Part shown: positions 39,486-49,341 of the stretch, in pieces
How the letters are laid out: the number at the start of each line of letters is the position of its first letter
Numbering within the stretch: the stretch's first letter is position 1
Assembly: GCF_001027105.1 (NCBI RefSeq)
Contig: NZ_CP011526.1
Coordinates: 2,046,001 to 2,110,000 of the forward strand
From: Staphylococcus aureus
GTDB lineage: Bacteria; Bacillota; Bacilli; Staphylococcales; Staphylococcaceae
Direction: 5' to 3'
DNA length: 64,000 nucleotides
Notes under the pieces: generated by a model
What the model was told of the DNA's origin: nothing
The model's database searches: none
Seen by the model: only the letters and a program-made list of their open reading frames with translations
Position numbers and translations under genes: made by a program

Positions 39486-40688
39486 ATGAATTATTCATCT
39501 CGTCAACAGCCGGATAAGCATTGGCTTCGCAAAGTAGACTGGGTATTAGTAGCCACTATAGCTGTTTTAGCAATTTTCAGTGTTCTGCTTATTAACTCGG
39601 CAATGGGCGGTGGTCAATACAGTGCTAATTTCGGTATCAGACAAATTTTTTATTACATTTTAGGTGCAATTTTTGCAGGTATCATCATGTTTATTTCACC
39701 TAAAAAGATTAAACATTATACATATTTATTGTATTTCTTAATCTGTCTATTATTAATAGGCTTGCTCGTTATTCCTGAGTCACCTATTACACCTATTATC
39801 AATGGTGCCAAAAGTTGGTACACGTTTGGCCCTATCAGTATTCAGCCATCTGAATTCATGAAAATTATTTTAATTTTAGCATTAGCGCGTGTCGTTTCTA
39901 GACATAATCAATTCACATTCAATAAATCATTCCAAAGTGATTTGTTATTATTTTTCAAAATTATTGGTGTCTCGTTAGTACCAAGTATTTTAATATTACT
40001 GCAAAATGACCTAGGAACTACATTAGTATTAGCTGCTATTATTGCAGGTGTGATGTTAGTAAGTGGTATAACATGGCGTATCTTAGCACCTATCTTTATT
40101 ACAGGTATTGTTGGTGCAATGACAGTCATTTTAGGTATTCTATATGCACCCGCATTAATTGAAAATTTATTAGGTGTCCAACTGTATCAAATGGGACGAA
40201 TCAATTCATGGCTTGACCCCTATACATATAGTAGTGGTGATGGCTATCATTTAACTGAATCACTTAAAGCTATCGGTTCTGGACAGTTACTAGGTAAAGG
40301 ATACAATCACGGTGAAGTTTATATACCTGAAAATCATACTGACTTTATCTTTTCAGTGATTGGAGAGGAACTTGGCTTTATCGGTTCTGTCATATTGATC
40401 TTAATATTTTTATTTTTAATCTTCCATCTAATAAGATTAGCTGCGAAAATTGAAGATCAATTTAACAAAATCTTTATCGTTGGTTTCGTCACTTTACTTG
40501 TGTTCCATATTTTACAAAATATTGGTATGACAATTCAGTTGTTACCAATCACTGGTATTCCATTACCATTTATTAGTTATGGTGGTAGTGCGCTATGGAG
40601 TATGATGACTGGAATAGGTATAGTCTTATCAATTTATTATCATGAACCAAAACGATATGTCGATTTATACCATCCAAAAAGTAATTAA
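39486..40688 (+). CDS. rodA: SEDS-family peptidoglycan polymerase (RodA type)
   Basis: This 400-residue protein has about ten membrane segments and belongs to the SEDS family (RodA/FtsW/SpoVE), which polymerise lipid II into glycan strands with a partner class B PBP. Conserved segments include GAKSWYTFGPISIQPSEFMKI, LLQNDLGTTLVL, the long extracellular loop RINSWLDPYTYSSGDGYHLTESLKAIGSGQLLGKGYNHG, and the C-terminal LLPITGIPLPFISYGGSALWS. In S. aureus RodA pairs with PBP3; FtsW is encoded elsewhere, and context beside ddl and murF fits RodA. It is followed by a terminator at 40796-40852. Confidence 0.9.
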   Translation: MNYSSRQQPDKHWLRKVDWVLVATIAVLAIFSVLLINSAMGGGQYSANFGIRQIFYYILGAIFAGIIMFISPKKIKHYTYLLYFLICLLLIGLLVIPESPITPIINGAKSWYTFGPISIQPSEFMKIILILALARVVSRHNQFTFNKSFQSDLLLFFKIIGVSLVPSILILLQNDLGTTLVLAAIIAGVMLVSGITWRILAPIFITGIVGAMTVILGILYAPALIENLLGVQLYQMGRINSWLDPYTYSSGDGYHLTESLKAIGSGQLLGKGYNHGEVYIPENHTDFIFSVIGEELGFIGSVILILIFLFLIFHLIRLAAKIEDQFNKIFIVGFVTLLVFHILQNIGMTIQLLPITGIPLPFISYGGSALWSMMTGIGIVLSIYYHEPKRYVDLYHPKSN

Positions 40689-40795
40689 TTTAAACTATTT
40701 TGAGTTTCAAATATCATAACTTTTCAAGATGACGTTATATAGTCTATTTACGTCGTCGATTTAAAATGTCATATATAGATATTACTCGATAATAA

Positions 40796-40852
40796 CAATC
40801 CCTCTTTGAAGTACACATTGTAAAATGTACACTCTAAAGAGGGATTTTGTTA
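40796..40852 (+). terminator. Terminator of rodA
   Basis: AATCCCTCTTT pairs with AAAGAGGGATT, with an inner GTACAC(A)TT/AATGTAC pairing, followed by TTGTTATA. It lies 108 bp after the rodA stop. Confidence 0.8.
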
Positions 40853-40885
40853 TATAGTACTTGCTTTCATTTTAGTAAATCCAGT

Positions 40886-40922
40886 CAAAAAAGCTATCAT
40901 CGAATAGTCCGACGATAGCTTT
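40886..40922 (-). terminator. Terminator of the 45-residue gene
   Basis: On the minus strand AAAGCTATCGTCGGACTATT then CGATGATAGCTTTTTTG forms a stem with a U tail, about 30 bp after the stop codon of the small gene. Confidence 0.82.
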
Positions 40923-40951
40923 AACGGTGTGTGATTCACAATCACAGTCAA

Positions 40952-41089
40952 TTATTTTAATTCGTGACTTACTTTATTAGATGCTGGCAAAGTATTAATA
41001 ATGTCTAAACGAGATTTAGTTTTTTTAATATTCACACCTAATGATGACAATAGTTTGACTACATTTTGAATCTTTTCAGGACGTTTCAT
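40952..41089 (-). CDS. Small conserved-looking hypothetical protein, 45 residues
   Basis: This gene reads MKRPEKIQNVVKLLSSLGV then NIKKTKSRLDIINTLPASN and ends KVSHELK. I do not recognise a family. It is basic (11 Lys/Arg), lacks cysteine and membrane segments, and is probably a small helical protein. A strong site (GAGGTGATAAT) precedes the ATG, and a separate terminator follows at 40886-40922, so it looks like a self-contained transcription unit rather than a random frame. It sits between convergent rodA and the csoR pair. Confidence 0.72.
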   Translation of the reverse strand: MKRPEKIQNVVKLLSSLGVNIKKTKSRLDIINTLPASNKVSHELK

Positions 41090-41216
41090 TATTATCACCT
41101 CGTTTGGATCGCTTTCAATATTATCTTACCCTATTCGACATACCTTTACTACATCATTTACAAAATTTTTAATTTATTTTCAAAATTAAAATCTATAGCG
41201 CACTCTACATTATACC

Positions 41217-41426
41217 CTAAAATACAATTTTGTATCCTTCATCATAGATTTCTTTTTCAATACTATTCAAATTTGCTGGTGTCTCATACGATACAGTTAC
41301 TTGACCATCTATTATATTAATATTCACTTGATGAACACCTATCATATTTGAAATGCGTTCTGTCAATTGACTTACTTGTTCTTCTGTTTCAATTCCCGCT
41401 GTGTAAATCGTATTTTGATGTATCAT
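41217..41426 (-). CDS. csoZ: CsoR-linked HMA-like small protein lacking CXXC (CsoZ-like)
   Basis: This 69-residue protein has the length and beta-alpha pattern of a heavy-metal-associated copper chaperone, with IRYTAGIETEEQ-type loop at the place where CopZ has GMXCXXC (here TAGIETEEQV). There is no cysteine anywhere in the protein, so the standard Cu(I) site is absent. It starts 11 bp after csoR and should be cotranscribed. A gene in this place has been called csoZ, a putative copper chaperone. Copper binding by the usual thiol pair is ruled out by the sequence; it may be a non-binding partner or bind through other residues. Confidence 0.75.
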   Translation of the reverse strand: MIHQNTIYTAGIETEEQVSQLTERISNMIGVHQVNINIIDGQVTVSYETPANLNSIEKEIYDEGYKIVF

Positions 41427-41437
41427 CTTAAACTCCT

Positions 41438-41731
41438 TTAGTCTTTAATCAATTTTTGAAAAGTCACTAATAACTCTTCCATTGCCTCTTCCTGAGCACC
41501 TTGATTAACTTTATTCATAATACAACTTTTCATATGTTGTTCTAATAACTTTATCGCAACACTGTTTAACGCCGAACGTGTCGCTCTTATTTGCGTAAGG
41601 ACATCATCACAATAGACATCTTCTTCAATCATGCGATTAATCGCTCTCACTTGTCCTTCAATTCGATTTAAACGTGATTTAAGATTCGTTTTTATTTGTT
41701 CAGAATGATGTGCATTATCTTGTTCAGTCAT
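41438..41731 (-). CDS. csoR: Copper-sensing transcriptional repressor CsoR
   Basis: This 97-residue all-helical repressor carries the full Cu(I) triad: Cys41 (DVYCDDV), His66 and Cys70 (EQHMKSC). In copper it releases the copA-copZ and related promoters. The ATG at 41731 has GAAGGAG upstream; a longer frame start upstream has no site. It heads a two-gene unit with the CsoZ-like gene. No complete CsoR operator could be fixed by eye in the 165-bp gap to cls2, but a TTGACG-17-TAGTAT promoter-like pair is present there. Confidence 0.93.
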   Translation of the reverse strand: MTEQDNAHHSEQIKTNLKSRLNRIEGQVRAINRMIEEDVYCDDVLTQIRATRSALNSVAIKLLEQHMKSCIMNKVNQGAQEEAMEELLVTFQKLIKD

Positions 41732-41896
41732 AGCATTCACTCCTTCATTTACATTCCTTACTATACTATATCCCATAAAACACAACGTCAACACAAAGTG
41801 TGTTTTTCAAACTAAATTGTCATGATATTTAAATTGCTTCATGATACAATTAATAAGATATACTACTCGTTTAAGATTTTCGATGGGAGGTTTCAA

Positions 41897-43381
41897 ATGA
41901 TAGAGTTATTATCCATTGCACTCAAGCATTCTAATATTATTTTAAATTCAATATTTATTGGTGCATTTATTTTAAACTTATTATTCGCCTTTACCATTAT
42001 TTTCATGGAAAGACGTTCTGCCAATTCTATCTGGGCTTGGTTACTAGTCTTAGTTTTCTTGCCTTTATTCGGCTTCATTTTATACTTACTATTAGGACGA
42101 CAAATTCAACGTGACCAAATTTTCAAAATTGATAAGGAAGATAAAAAAGGATTAGAGTTAATCGTTGATGAGCAATTAGCTGCTTTAAAAAATGAAAACT
42201 TTTCAAATTCCAATTATCAAATTGTAAAATTTAAAGAAATGATTCAAATGTTGTTATATAATAACGCAGCATTTTTAACAACAGACAACGATTTAAAAAT
42301 ATACACAGACGGCCAAGAAAAATTTGATGACCTAATACAAGACATCCGTAATGCTACTGATTATATTCATTTTCAGTACTATATTATTCAAAATGATGAA
42401 TTAGGTCGTACCATTTTAAATGAACTTGGTAAAAAAGCGGAACAAGGTGTAGAAGTTAAAATTCTTTATGATGACATGGGTTCTCGTGGACTGCGTAAAA
42501 AAGGCTTACGCCCGTTTCGCAATAAAGGTGGACATGCTGAAGCATTTTTCCCATCAAAATTACCTTTAATTAACTTGCGTATGAACAATCGAAACCATCG
42601 AAAAATTGTTGTAATAGATGGGCAAATTGGATATGTTGGTGGTTTTAATGTTGGTGATGAGTACTTAGGTAAATCAAAAAAATTCGGCTATTGGCGAGAT
42701 ACGCATTTACGAATTGTCGGGGATGCAGTGAATGCATTGCAATTACGATTTATTCTAGATTGGAATTCACAAGCCACACGTGACCACATCTCCTATGATG
42801 ATCGTTATTTCCCAGATGTAAATTCTGGTGGAACAATTGGCGTTCAAATAGCTTCTAGTGGTCCTGACGAAGAATGGGAACAGATTAAATACGGCTATTT
42901 GAAAATGATTTCATCTGCTAAAAAATCGATTTATATTCAATCTCCCTATTTCATACCTGATCAAGCCTTTTTAGATTCTATTAAAATTGCGGCATTAGGT
43001 GGTGTTGATGTCAATATCATGATTCCTAATAAACCTGACCATCCGTTTGTTTTTTGGGCTACTTTAAAAAATGCAGCATCCTTATTAGATGCCGGTGTTA
43101 AAGTATTTCACTACGACAATGGCTTTTTACACTCAAAAACACTTGTTATAGATGATGAAATTGCAAGTGTGGGAACAGCTAATATGGACCATCGCAGTTT
43201 CACATTGAATTTCGAAGTCAACGCTTTTATTTATGACCAACAAATTGCCAAAAAATTAAAACAAGCTTTTATAGATGATTTAGCAGTATCTTCTGAATTA
43301 ACAAAAGCACGTTATGCTAAGCGAAGTCTTTGGATTAAATTTAAAGAAGGTATTTCACAATTATTGTCACCTATCTTATAA
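41897..43381 (+). CDS. cls2: Cardiolipin synthase 2
   Basis: This 494-residue enzyme of the phospholipase D superfamily makes cardiolipin from two phosphatidylglycerols at the membrane. Two N-terminal membrane helices ([21 protein letters not shown] and [20 protein letters not shown]) precede two HKD motifs, [19 protein letters not shown] and [20 protein letters not shown]. The ATG at 41897 follows GGGAGG; the upstream open frame lacks a site. S. aureus has two cls genes; the one in this chromosomal place is cls2, the major enzyme. HD-domain gene follows 27 bp later. Confidence 0.94.
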   Translation: MIELLSIALKHSNIILNSIFIGAFILNLLFAFTIIFMERRSANSIWAWLLVLVFLPLFGFILYLLLGRQIQRDQIFKIDKEDKKGLELIVDEQLAALKNENFSNSNYQIVKFKEMIQMLLYNNAAFLTTDNDLKIYTDGQEKFDDLIQDIRNATDYIHFQYYIIQNDELGRTILNELGKKAEQGVEVKILYDDMGSRGLRKKGLRPFRNKGGHAEAFFPSKLPLINLRMNNRNHRKIVVIDGQIGYVGGFNVGDEYLGKSKKFGYWRDTHLRIVGDAVNALQLRFILDWNSQATRDHISYDDRYFPDVNSGGTIGVQIASSGPDEEWEQIKYGYLKMISSAKKSIYIQSPYFIPDQAFLDSIKIAALGGVDVNIMIPNKPDHPFVFWATLKNAASLLDAGVKVFHYDNGFLHSKTLVIDDEIASVGTANMDHRSFTLNFEVNAFIYDQQIAKKLKQAFIDDLAVSSELTKARYAKRSLWIKFKEGISQLLSPIL

Positions 43382-43408
43382 AATAGAAATATGAGGAGTG
43401 TAACTTTA

Positions 43409-44056
43409 ATGCAACAATCAGACGTCATTAGTGCTGCCAAAAAATATATGGAATCTATTCATCAAAATGATTATACAGGCCATGATATTGCGCATGTATA
43501 TCGTGTCACTGCTTTAGCTAAATCAATCGCTGAAAATGAAGGTGTTAATGATACTTTAGTCATTGAACTCGCATGTTTGCTTCATGATACCGTTGACGAA
43601 AAAGTTGTAGATGCTAACAAACAATATGTTGAATTGAAGTCATTTTTATCTTCTTTATCACTATCAACCGAAGATCAAGAGCACATTTTATTTATTATTA
43701 ATAATATGAGCTATCGCAATGGCAAAAATGATCATGTCACTTTATCTTTAGAAGGTCAAATTGTCAGGGATGCAGATCGTCTTGATGCTATAGGCGCTAT
43801 AGGTGTTGCACGAACATTTCAATTTGCAGGACACTTTGGTGAACCTATGTGGACAGAACATATGTCACTAGATAAGATTAATGATGATTTAGTTGAACAG
43901 TTGCCACCATCTGCAATTAAACATTTCTTTGAAAAATTACTTAAGTTAGAATCTTTAATGCATACAGATACGGCGAAGATGATTGCTAAAGAACGTCACG
44001 ACTTTATGATGATGTACTTGAAACAGTTTTTTACGGAATGGAATTGTCACGACTAG
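43409..44056 (+). CDS. HD-domain phosphohydrolase
   Basis: This 215-residue protein has the HD metal-phosphohydrolase signature: HDIAHVYRVTALAKSIA, the paired ACLLHDTVDE, and RDADRLDAIGAIGVART, which make the metal site. Related YedJ/YpgQ-type proteins cleave nucleotides with pyrophosphohydrolase activity. The substrate cannot be told from the sequence. The ATG at 43409 follows GAGGAG; it lies 27 bp after cls2 and may be cotranscribed. It is followed directly by the minisatellite region. Confidence 0.88.
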   Translation: MQQSDVISAAKKYMESIHQNDYTGHDIAHVYRVTALAKSIAENEGVNDTLVIELACLLHDTVDEKVVDANKQYVELKSFLSSLSLSTEDQEHILFIINNMSYRNGKNDHVTLSLEGQIVRDADRLDAIGAIGVARTFQFAGHFGEPMWTEHMSLDKINDDLVEQLPPSAIKHFFEKLLKLESLMHTDTAKMIAKERHDFMMMYLKQFFTEWNCHD

Positions 44057-44093
44057 ACATTGAAGTTGTAGTATGATGATGCGATGTAATGGC

Positions 44094-44177
44094 GTGTTGT
44101 TGTGGAAGCTTGGTGTCATGCCATGTTACTTTGATGTGTTGTTGTGGGAGCTTGGTGACATGTCATGCTACTTTGAT
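44094..44177. repeat. Tandem repeat, 2 copies of a 42-bp unit
   Basis: GTGTTGTTGTGGAAGCTTGG begins copy 1 (44094-44135) and GTGTTGTTGTGGGAGCTTGG begins copy 2 (44136-44177). The two differ at only a few bases and share the ending TACTTTGAT, which is also the start of the longer unit. Confidence 0.88.
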
Positions 44178-44462
44178 GTGCTGGTACCACGATGCGTCTT
44201 GATGTAGTGCTATGATGTGGCATTGCGGTGTTATGGTGTTATAGACAGGTTTGGCGTTGATGCCATGTTACTTTGATGTGCTGGTACCACGATGCGACTT
44301 GATGTAGTGCTATGATGTGGCATTGCGGTGTTATGGTGTTATAGACCGGTTTGATGTTGATGCCATGTTACTTTGATGTGCTGGTGCTACGATGCGACTT
44401 GATGTAGTGCTATGATGTGGCGTTGCGCTGTTATGGTGTTATAGCCAGGTTTGGTGTTGATG
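44163..44462. repeat. Tandem repeat, 3 copies of an exact 100-bp unit
   Basis: Copies lie at 44163-44262, 44263-44362 and 44363-44462. Anchors TACTTTGATGTGCTGGT at 44169, 44269 and 44369 show the 100-bp period with no insertions or deletions. Copies differ at about 5-10 bases each. As 100 is not a multiple of three, the repeat cannot code for a repeated peptide in one frame. Confidence 0.92.
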
Positions 44463-44697
44463 TCATGCCGTTACGATTCTATGATATGTTGTTGGGACGT
44501 TGCAATGTGTATTATGCCGTTGTGACGTTATTATTTCACACTGTTACATGTATAAGTGAATTGCTGTGGAAATTTGCGACATATACTGCTACACTGATGA
44601 ATCATTGTGTCAAGATGACATTGCGATGAAGAATGACAACTCTGTTATTAACCACTTTTTACATACTGAAAACTCGTTAATATTATTTCAAATAAAA

Positions 44698-44742
44698 ACA
44701 GCAGTAGGATGACTTTCACATTTGAAATCATCTTACTGCTGT
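44698..44742. terminator. Hairpin repeat, terminator-like, after the minisatellite
   Basis: ACAGCAGTAGGATGACTTTCA pairs with TGAAATCATCTTACTGCTGT, followed by TTCTATTT. It resembles the hairpins at 9062-9102 and 49032-49073. Confidence 0.8.
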
Positions 44743-44797
44743 TTCTATTTATCACATATTGTATAATGTGACACTAAGTTTCGCTATTGAAGCGAAA

Positions 44798-44853
44798 AAT
44801 AATGTGCGCCCTATAAAGTTAAAATTATCTTCAACTTTTAGGGTGCACATTAT
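44798..44853 (-). terminator. Terminator of yidC
   Basis: On the minus strand AATAATGTGCACCCTAAAAGTT pairs with AACTTTATAGGGCGCACATTATT and continues into a U run. It begins 16 bp after the yidC stop. Confidence 0.88.
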
Positions 44854-44868
44854 TTGGACTTGCTAAGG

Positions 44869-45741
44869 TTATTTCTTTTTCTTTTTAGACACAACTTGTG
44901 TGTTTTTGCCTTTTTTATTGCTGCCGCCGTTGTGCTCTCTTTCATACGCTTCAATGAAAGGTTGTACTTCTTTTTTAGCGACTTTTTCATAATAAATGTT
45001 CGCAAAGTGTGTTTGAACTACAAGGAACGCCGCACTGACTGACCAGTACAAACCAAGTGCTGATGCTGAGCTTAATGAAATCCAGATAATCATAATTGGT
45101 GAAATGACCATCATCATGTAACCCATTTGACGTTGTTCGTCTGGCATCGTTTTACTTGATACATATGCTTGGATAAAGTATAAAACACCGGCAATAATTG
45201 TAATCCAAATATCAGGACGTCCTAAATCGAACCATAAGAAGTGTGGATATTTAAACAAACCATCTACAAGTTGGTCTTTAAGTACAAAGTATAATCCCAT
45301 GATGATTGGTAATTGGATTAGCATTGGTAAACAACCCAACATACTCTTAATCGGGTTCATGTCATACTTTTTATATACTTGCATTAATTCTTGGTTTGCA
45401 GCCATTTTTTCTTCTTGTGTACGCGCACGTTTCACTTTTTCTTGAATTTTTTCAACTTCTGGCTTTGCAACTTTCATTTTTTGACGCATCATATGACTAT
45501 TTTTATAGTTTGACAACATGAATGGTAATAAAATAATACGAATTACCAATACAAGGATAATAATAGCTAAACCATAATTGTCGTTTAATAAGTTATTTCC
45601 CAACCAATCCAATACATTTTTCATTGGATCTACGAATGTATTGTAGAAAAACCCACTACGTTTTTCAGGTTTAGAATAGTCACAACCAGCCAAAAAGACC
45701 ATAATACCTAAAAATAATGGTAGTAACGCTTTTTTCTTCAT
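44869..45741 (-). CDS. yidC: Membrane protein insertase YidC
   Basis: This 290-residue insertase places proteins in the membrane, including F0 subunits of the kind encoded at 61481-62464. It is a Gram-positive lipoprotein type: the signal [20 protein letters not shown] ends in the lipobox LAGC with Cys20. Five core membrane segments follow, with the conserved arginine in the first ([13 protein letters not shown]) and the cytoplasmic coiled-coil hairpin [21 protein letters not shown]. The tail is strongly basic ([15 protein letters not shown]), suited to ribosome contact. Confidence 0.96.
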
Positions 45742-45826
45742 TTTTCCACCTCTATCATTATATTCACATAGGATTTATTCTATCACATTAATGAGTACGT
45801 ATGAAACAATAAGTGGAAAAATTTAA

Positions 45827-47244
<1,418 letters not shown>

Positions 47245-47261
<17 letters not shown>

Positions 47262-48075
47262 CGTCTAATCCCTCTTTCTTTAAATATGCAAAATGATTCA
47301 CTGGACCTCTACCACGGCCGATTTCAGGCGTATATTGTATACTCATTGAAATAAACTTTTTAGCCTTGTGTACAGCCTCAAATAATGGTCTACCTTTTGC
47401 AAGTTCTGCCGTTATAACTGCTGAAAATGTACACCCTGTTCCATGCGTATGTTTTGTTTTAAATCGTTCATTTTCAAATGTTTGAACACCTTCGTTAGTA
47501 AATAAATAATCTTTTGCTATATCAGTATCATTTGAATGACCGCCTTTAATGATGACACCTTTACTACCAATCTCATTAATAAAGATGCGGCCAGCCTGCA
47601 TAATTTTTTCTTCACTATCAATGGTTAGTCCCGTTATTTCTTCAGCTTCTGGTAAATTCGGTGTTACTACGTCAGCTAATGGCAATAACGTATGCTGCAA
47701 GTTTTGCTTTGTGTCATTATCCATTAATGAATCACCGCTTTTCGCCAACATAACAGGATCAATTACATATGGAATAGATTCATGTTGCATTAAATAATGA
47801 CGAATCGTTTCCATAGTATCTGCTGTAGCAATCATCCCCGTTTTAATAGCATGAGGTAAGGTATCATTGAAGACACTATCAAGTTGTTCATCTACCCATT
47901 GATGATTTAAATTATGAATATGTTGTACGCCCAATGTATTTTGAGCAACAATACTTGTAACGACGCCCATACCATATACACCACATGAATGAAATGATTT
48001 TAAATCAGCCATTACGCCGGCACCACCTGTTGGATCAGTACCTGCAATGGTTAATGCTATTTTAGGTTTAATCAT
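47245..48075 (-). CDS. thiD: Hydroxymethylpyrimidine (phosphate) kinase
   Basis: This 276-residue ribokinase-family enzyme phosphorylates HMP and HMP-P to HMP-PP. Motifs are [19 protein letters not shown], the [10 protein letters not shown] region and the anion-hole [19 protein letters not shown]. It overlaps tenA by 8 nt and thiM by 17 nt, so the operon is tightly coupled. S. aureus has a second pyridoxal/HMP-type kinase elsewhere; the operon context marks this one as ThiD. Confidence 0.95.
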
Positions 48076-48757
48076 TTACTTTTCCTCCAAATTCCCATTG
48101 TTCTAGTGTCATAGCCATATTGAAAAATCGACGCTCATGTATGCAACTTTCTAAAAATACTTGCTTTACTTGTTCCAATTCCTTGTCAGACATTGATTCG
48201 GCTAATTTATTCATTAATGCCTCAAATACGTTAATTATGTCATCCATTTCAGTACTATAAAAATCAAACCATTTTGCCGTATCTTTTTCTCTATTAAGCT
48301 TATGATCACTTTGAGAGCGCTTAGCTAATTCTGCATAAATATATGGACAAGGTGCCATTGCAGCAATTGTATAAATAGCATTTTCACGACTATGCGCTTG
48401 GAAATACATATGTTTTATGTAATGGTCGCCACTTGGAGGCCAAACTTTTGTTTTAATGATTTCTTCGTATGATTCACCAACAATTTGCGCTAAAATATCA
48501 TGCGCAAGTACTTCACCTTCAACCATAAATTCTATTTGCTCTACTAAAAATTTTACGTCATTCATGCTATTCATTTTTGGAATTAACAAAGCATATAAGT
48601 TTGTAAATTCTTTTAAATACGCAGCATCAGCTTTTAAGTAATGGCGTAATGCGTCAGCTCCTATATCTCCGGATAACATCTTCTGAATAAAGTCATCCTC
48701 ATAAATATCATTAATGATTGGCTTTGCAGCTTGGTACAATTTTTGTGAAAATTCCAT
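48068..48757 (-). CDS. tenA: Aminopyrimidine aminohydrolase (thiaminase II)
   Basis: This 229-residue TenA-family enzyme releases HMP from aminopyrimidine breakdown products and thiamin, feeding ThiD. The fold is all-helical. The C-terminal [21 protein letters not shown] holds the active-site glutamate and the ECxxE-like helix; the N-terminal [22 protein letters not shown] is typical. The first gene after the TPP riboswitch; the ATG follows GGGAGGA. In several bacteria TenA was first described as a protease regulator, a role now thought indirect. Confidence 0.94.
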   Translation of the reverse strand: MEFSQKLYQAAKPIINDIYEDDFIQKMLSGDIGADALRHYLKADAAYLKEFTNLYALLIPKMNSMNDVKFLVEQIEFMVEGEVLAHDILAQIVGESYEEIIKTKVWPPSGDHYIKHMYFQAHSRENAIYTIAAMAPCPYIYAELAKRSQSDHKLNREKDTAKWFDFYSTEMDDIINVFEALMNKLAESMSDKELEQVKQVFLESCIHERRFFNMAMTLEQWEFGGKVND

Positions 48758-48775
48758 TGTAAAAAATCCTCCCTA

Positions 48776-48809
48776 AATAAAAAAACTACTTCCAACATGA
48801 AAGTAGTTT
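48776..48809 (-). terminator. Riboswitch expression-platform terminator
   Basis: On the minus strand AAACTACTT pairs with AAGTAGTTT (48783-48809), followed by a U run, 20-odd bp before tenA. Its 5' arm AACTACTTTC can pair over 10 bp with the aptamer P1 strand GAAAGTAGTT, which gives a switch between antiterminator and terminator. Confidence 0.85.
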
Positions 48810-48845
48810 GATGGCAATGTTGCTATACTAGCCCCATCACTTCAA

Positions 48846-48940
48846 TAACTACTTTCCTACGTTGGTACTAACCAAATCAGGTCATAAGGGTCTGAACAAT
48901 TCATCTCAGCCATATCATTAGGCTCCCCTAGTAGTTCCTT
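48846..48940 (-). promoter_or_regulatory. TPP riboswitch aptamer
   Basis: The minus strand carries the thi-box: AACTACTAGGGGAGCC, GGCTGAGATGAA, ACCCTTATGACCTGATTTGG and AACGTAGGAAAGTAGTT. P1 is formed by AACTACT and AGTAGTT. The element lies before tenA-thiD-thiM-thiE. Binding of thiamin diphosphate closes P1 and frees the terminator at 48776-48809, switching the operon off. Confidence 0.93.
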
Positions 48941-49031
48941 AGTATTCAATTGCAAATTAATCTTAGCAAACGGTTTCAACATTTTCAATTATTGTTGCTC
49001 AGTTGAGGCTGGGACATAAATCCCTAAAAAG

Positions 49032-49073
49032 CAGCAGTAAGATAATTTTCAATTAGAAAATATCTTACTGCTG
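49032..49073. repeat. AGCAGTAAGAT hairpin repeat
   Basis: CAGCAGTAAGATAATTTTC pairs with GAAAATATCTTACTGCTG around a short loop. It is close to the hairpins at 44698-44742 and, more loosely, 9062-9102. Confidence 0.82.
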
Positions 49074-49341
49074 TTCTCTATTTATACAATACTTCGTATT
49101 GAATGGCTTCGCTTTGCCCGTCTGGCACATTACTGTAAAATTCTATAAATAGAATTTTTGATGACGGATCCCTTCCTAGGGTGCCGTCTCAGCCTTGGTC
49201 TTCGACTGGCACTGCTCCCTCAGGAGTCTCGCCATTAATACTACGTATTAACATGTAATTTTACTTTGAAATACTTTAAAAAAATAAGACACTTTCGTAT
49301 AATTTAATAAATACCACTAAACTAAATTAACGAGGTGCCTT

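Larger units (their letters stand above)
44057..44697. other. Non-coding G/T-rich region with minisatellite
   Basis: Between the convergent HD-domain and yidC genes lies a region with clearly higher G and T on the plus strand than its surroundings. It is full of GATG, TGTTG and GGTGTT words and has no frame with a site; the 70-codon frame at 44417 is not supported. Tandem repeats occupy 44094-44462 and degenerate GATG-rich sequence continues to about 44640. Confidence 0.75.

Noticed and set aside
44094-44462. Possible CRISPR array
   Set aside because: Units are 42 and 100 bp, directly adjacent, with no unique spacers and no cas genes near by.
44417-44629. A 70-codon plus-strand frame in the G/T-rich region
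   Set aside because: It lacks a ribosome-binding site, starts within the third 100-bp repeat and shows no family resemblance; repeat periods do not keep the frame.
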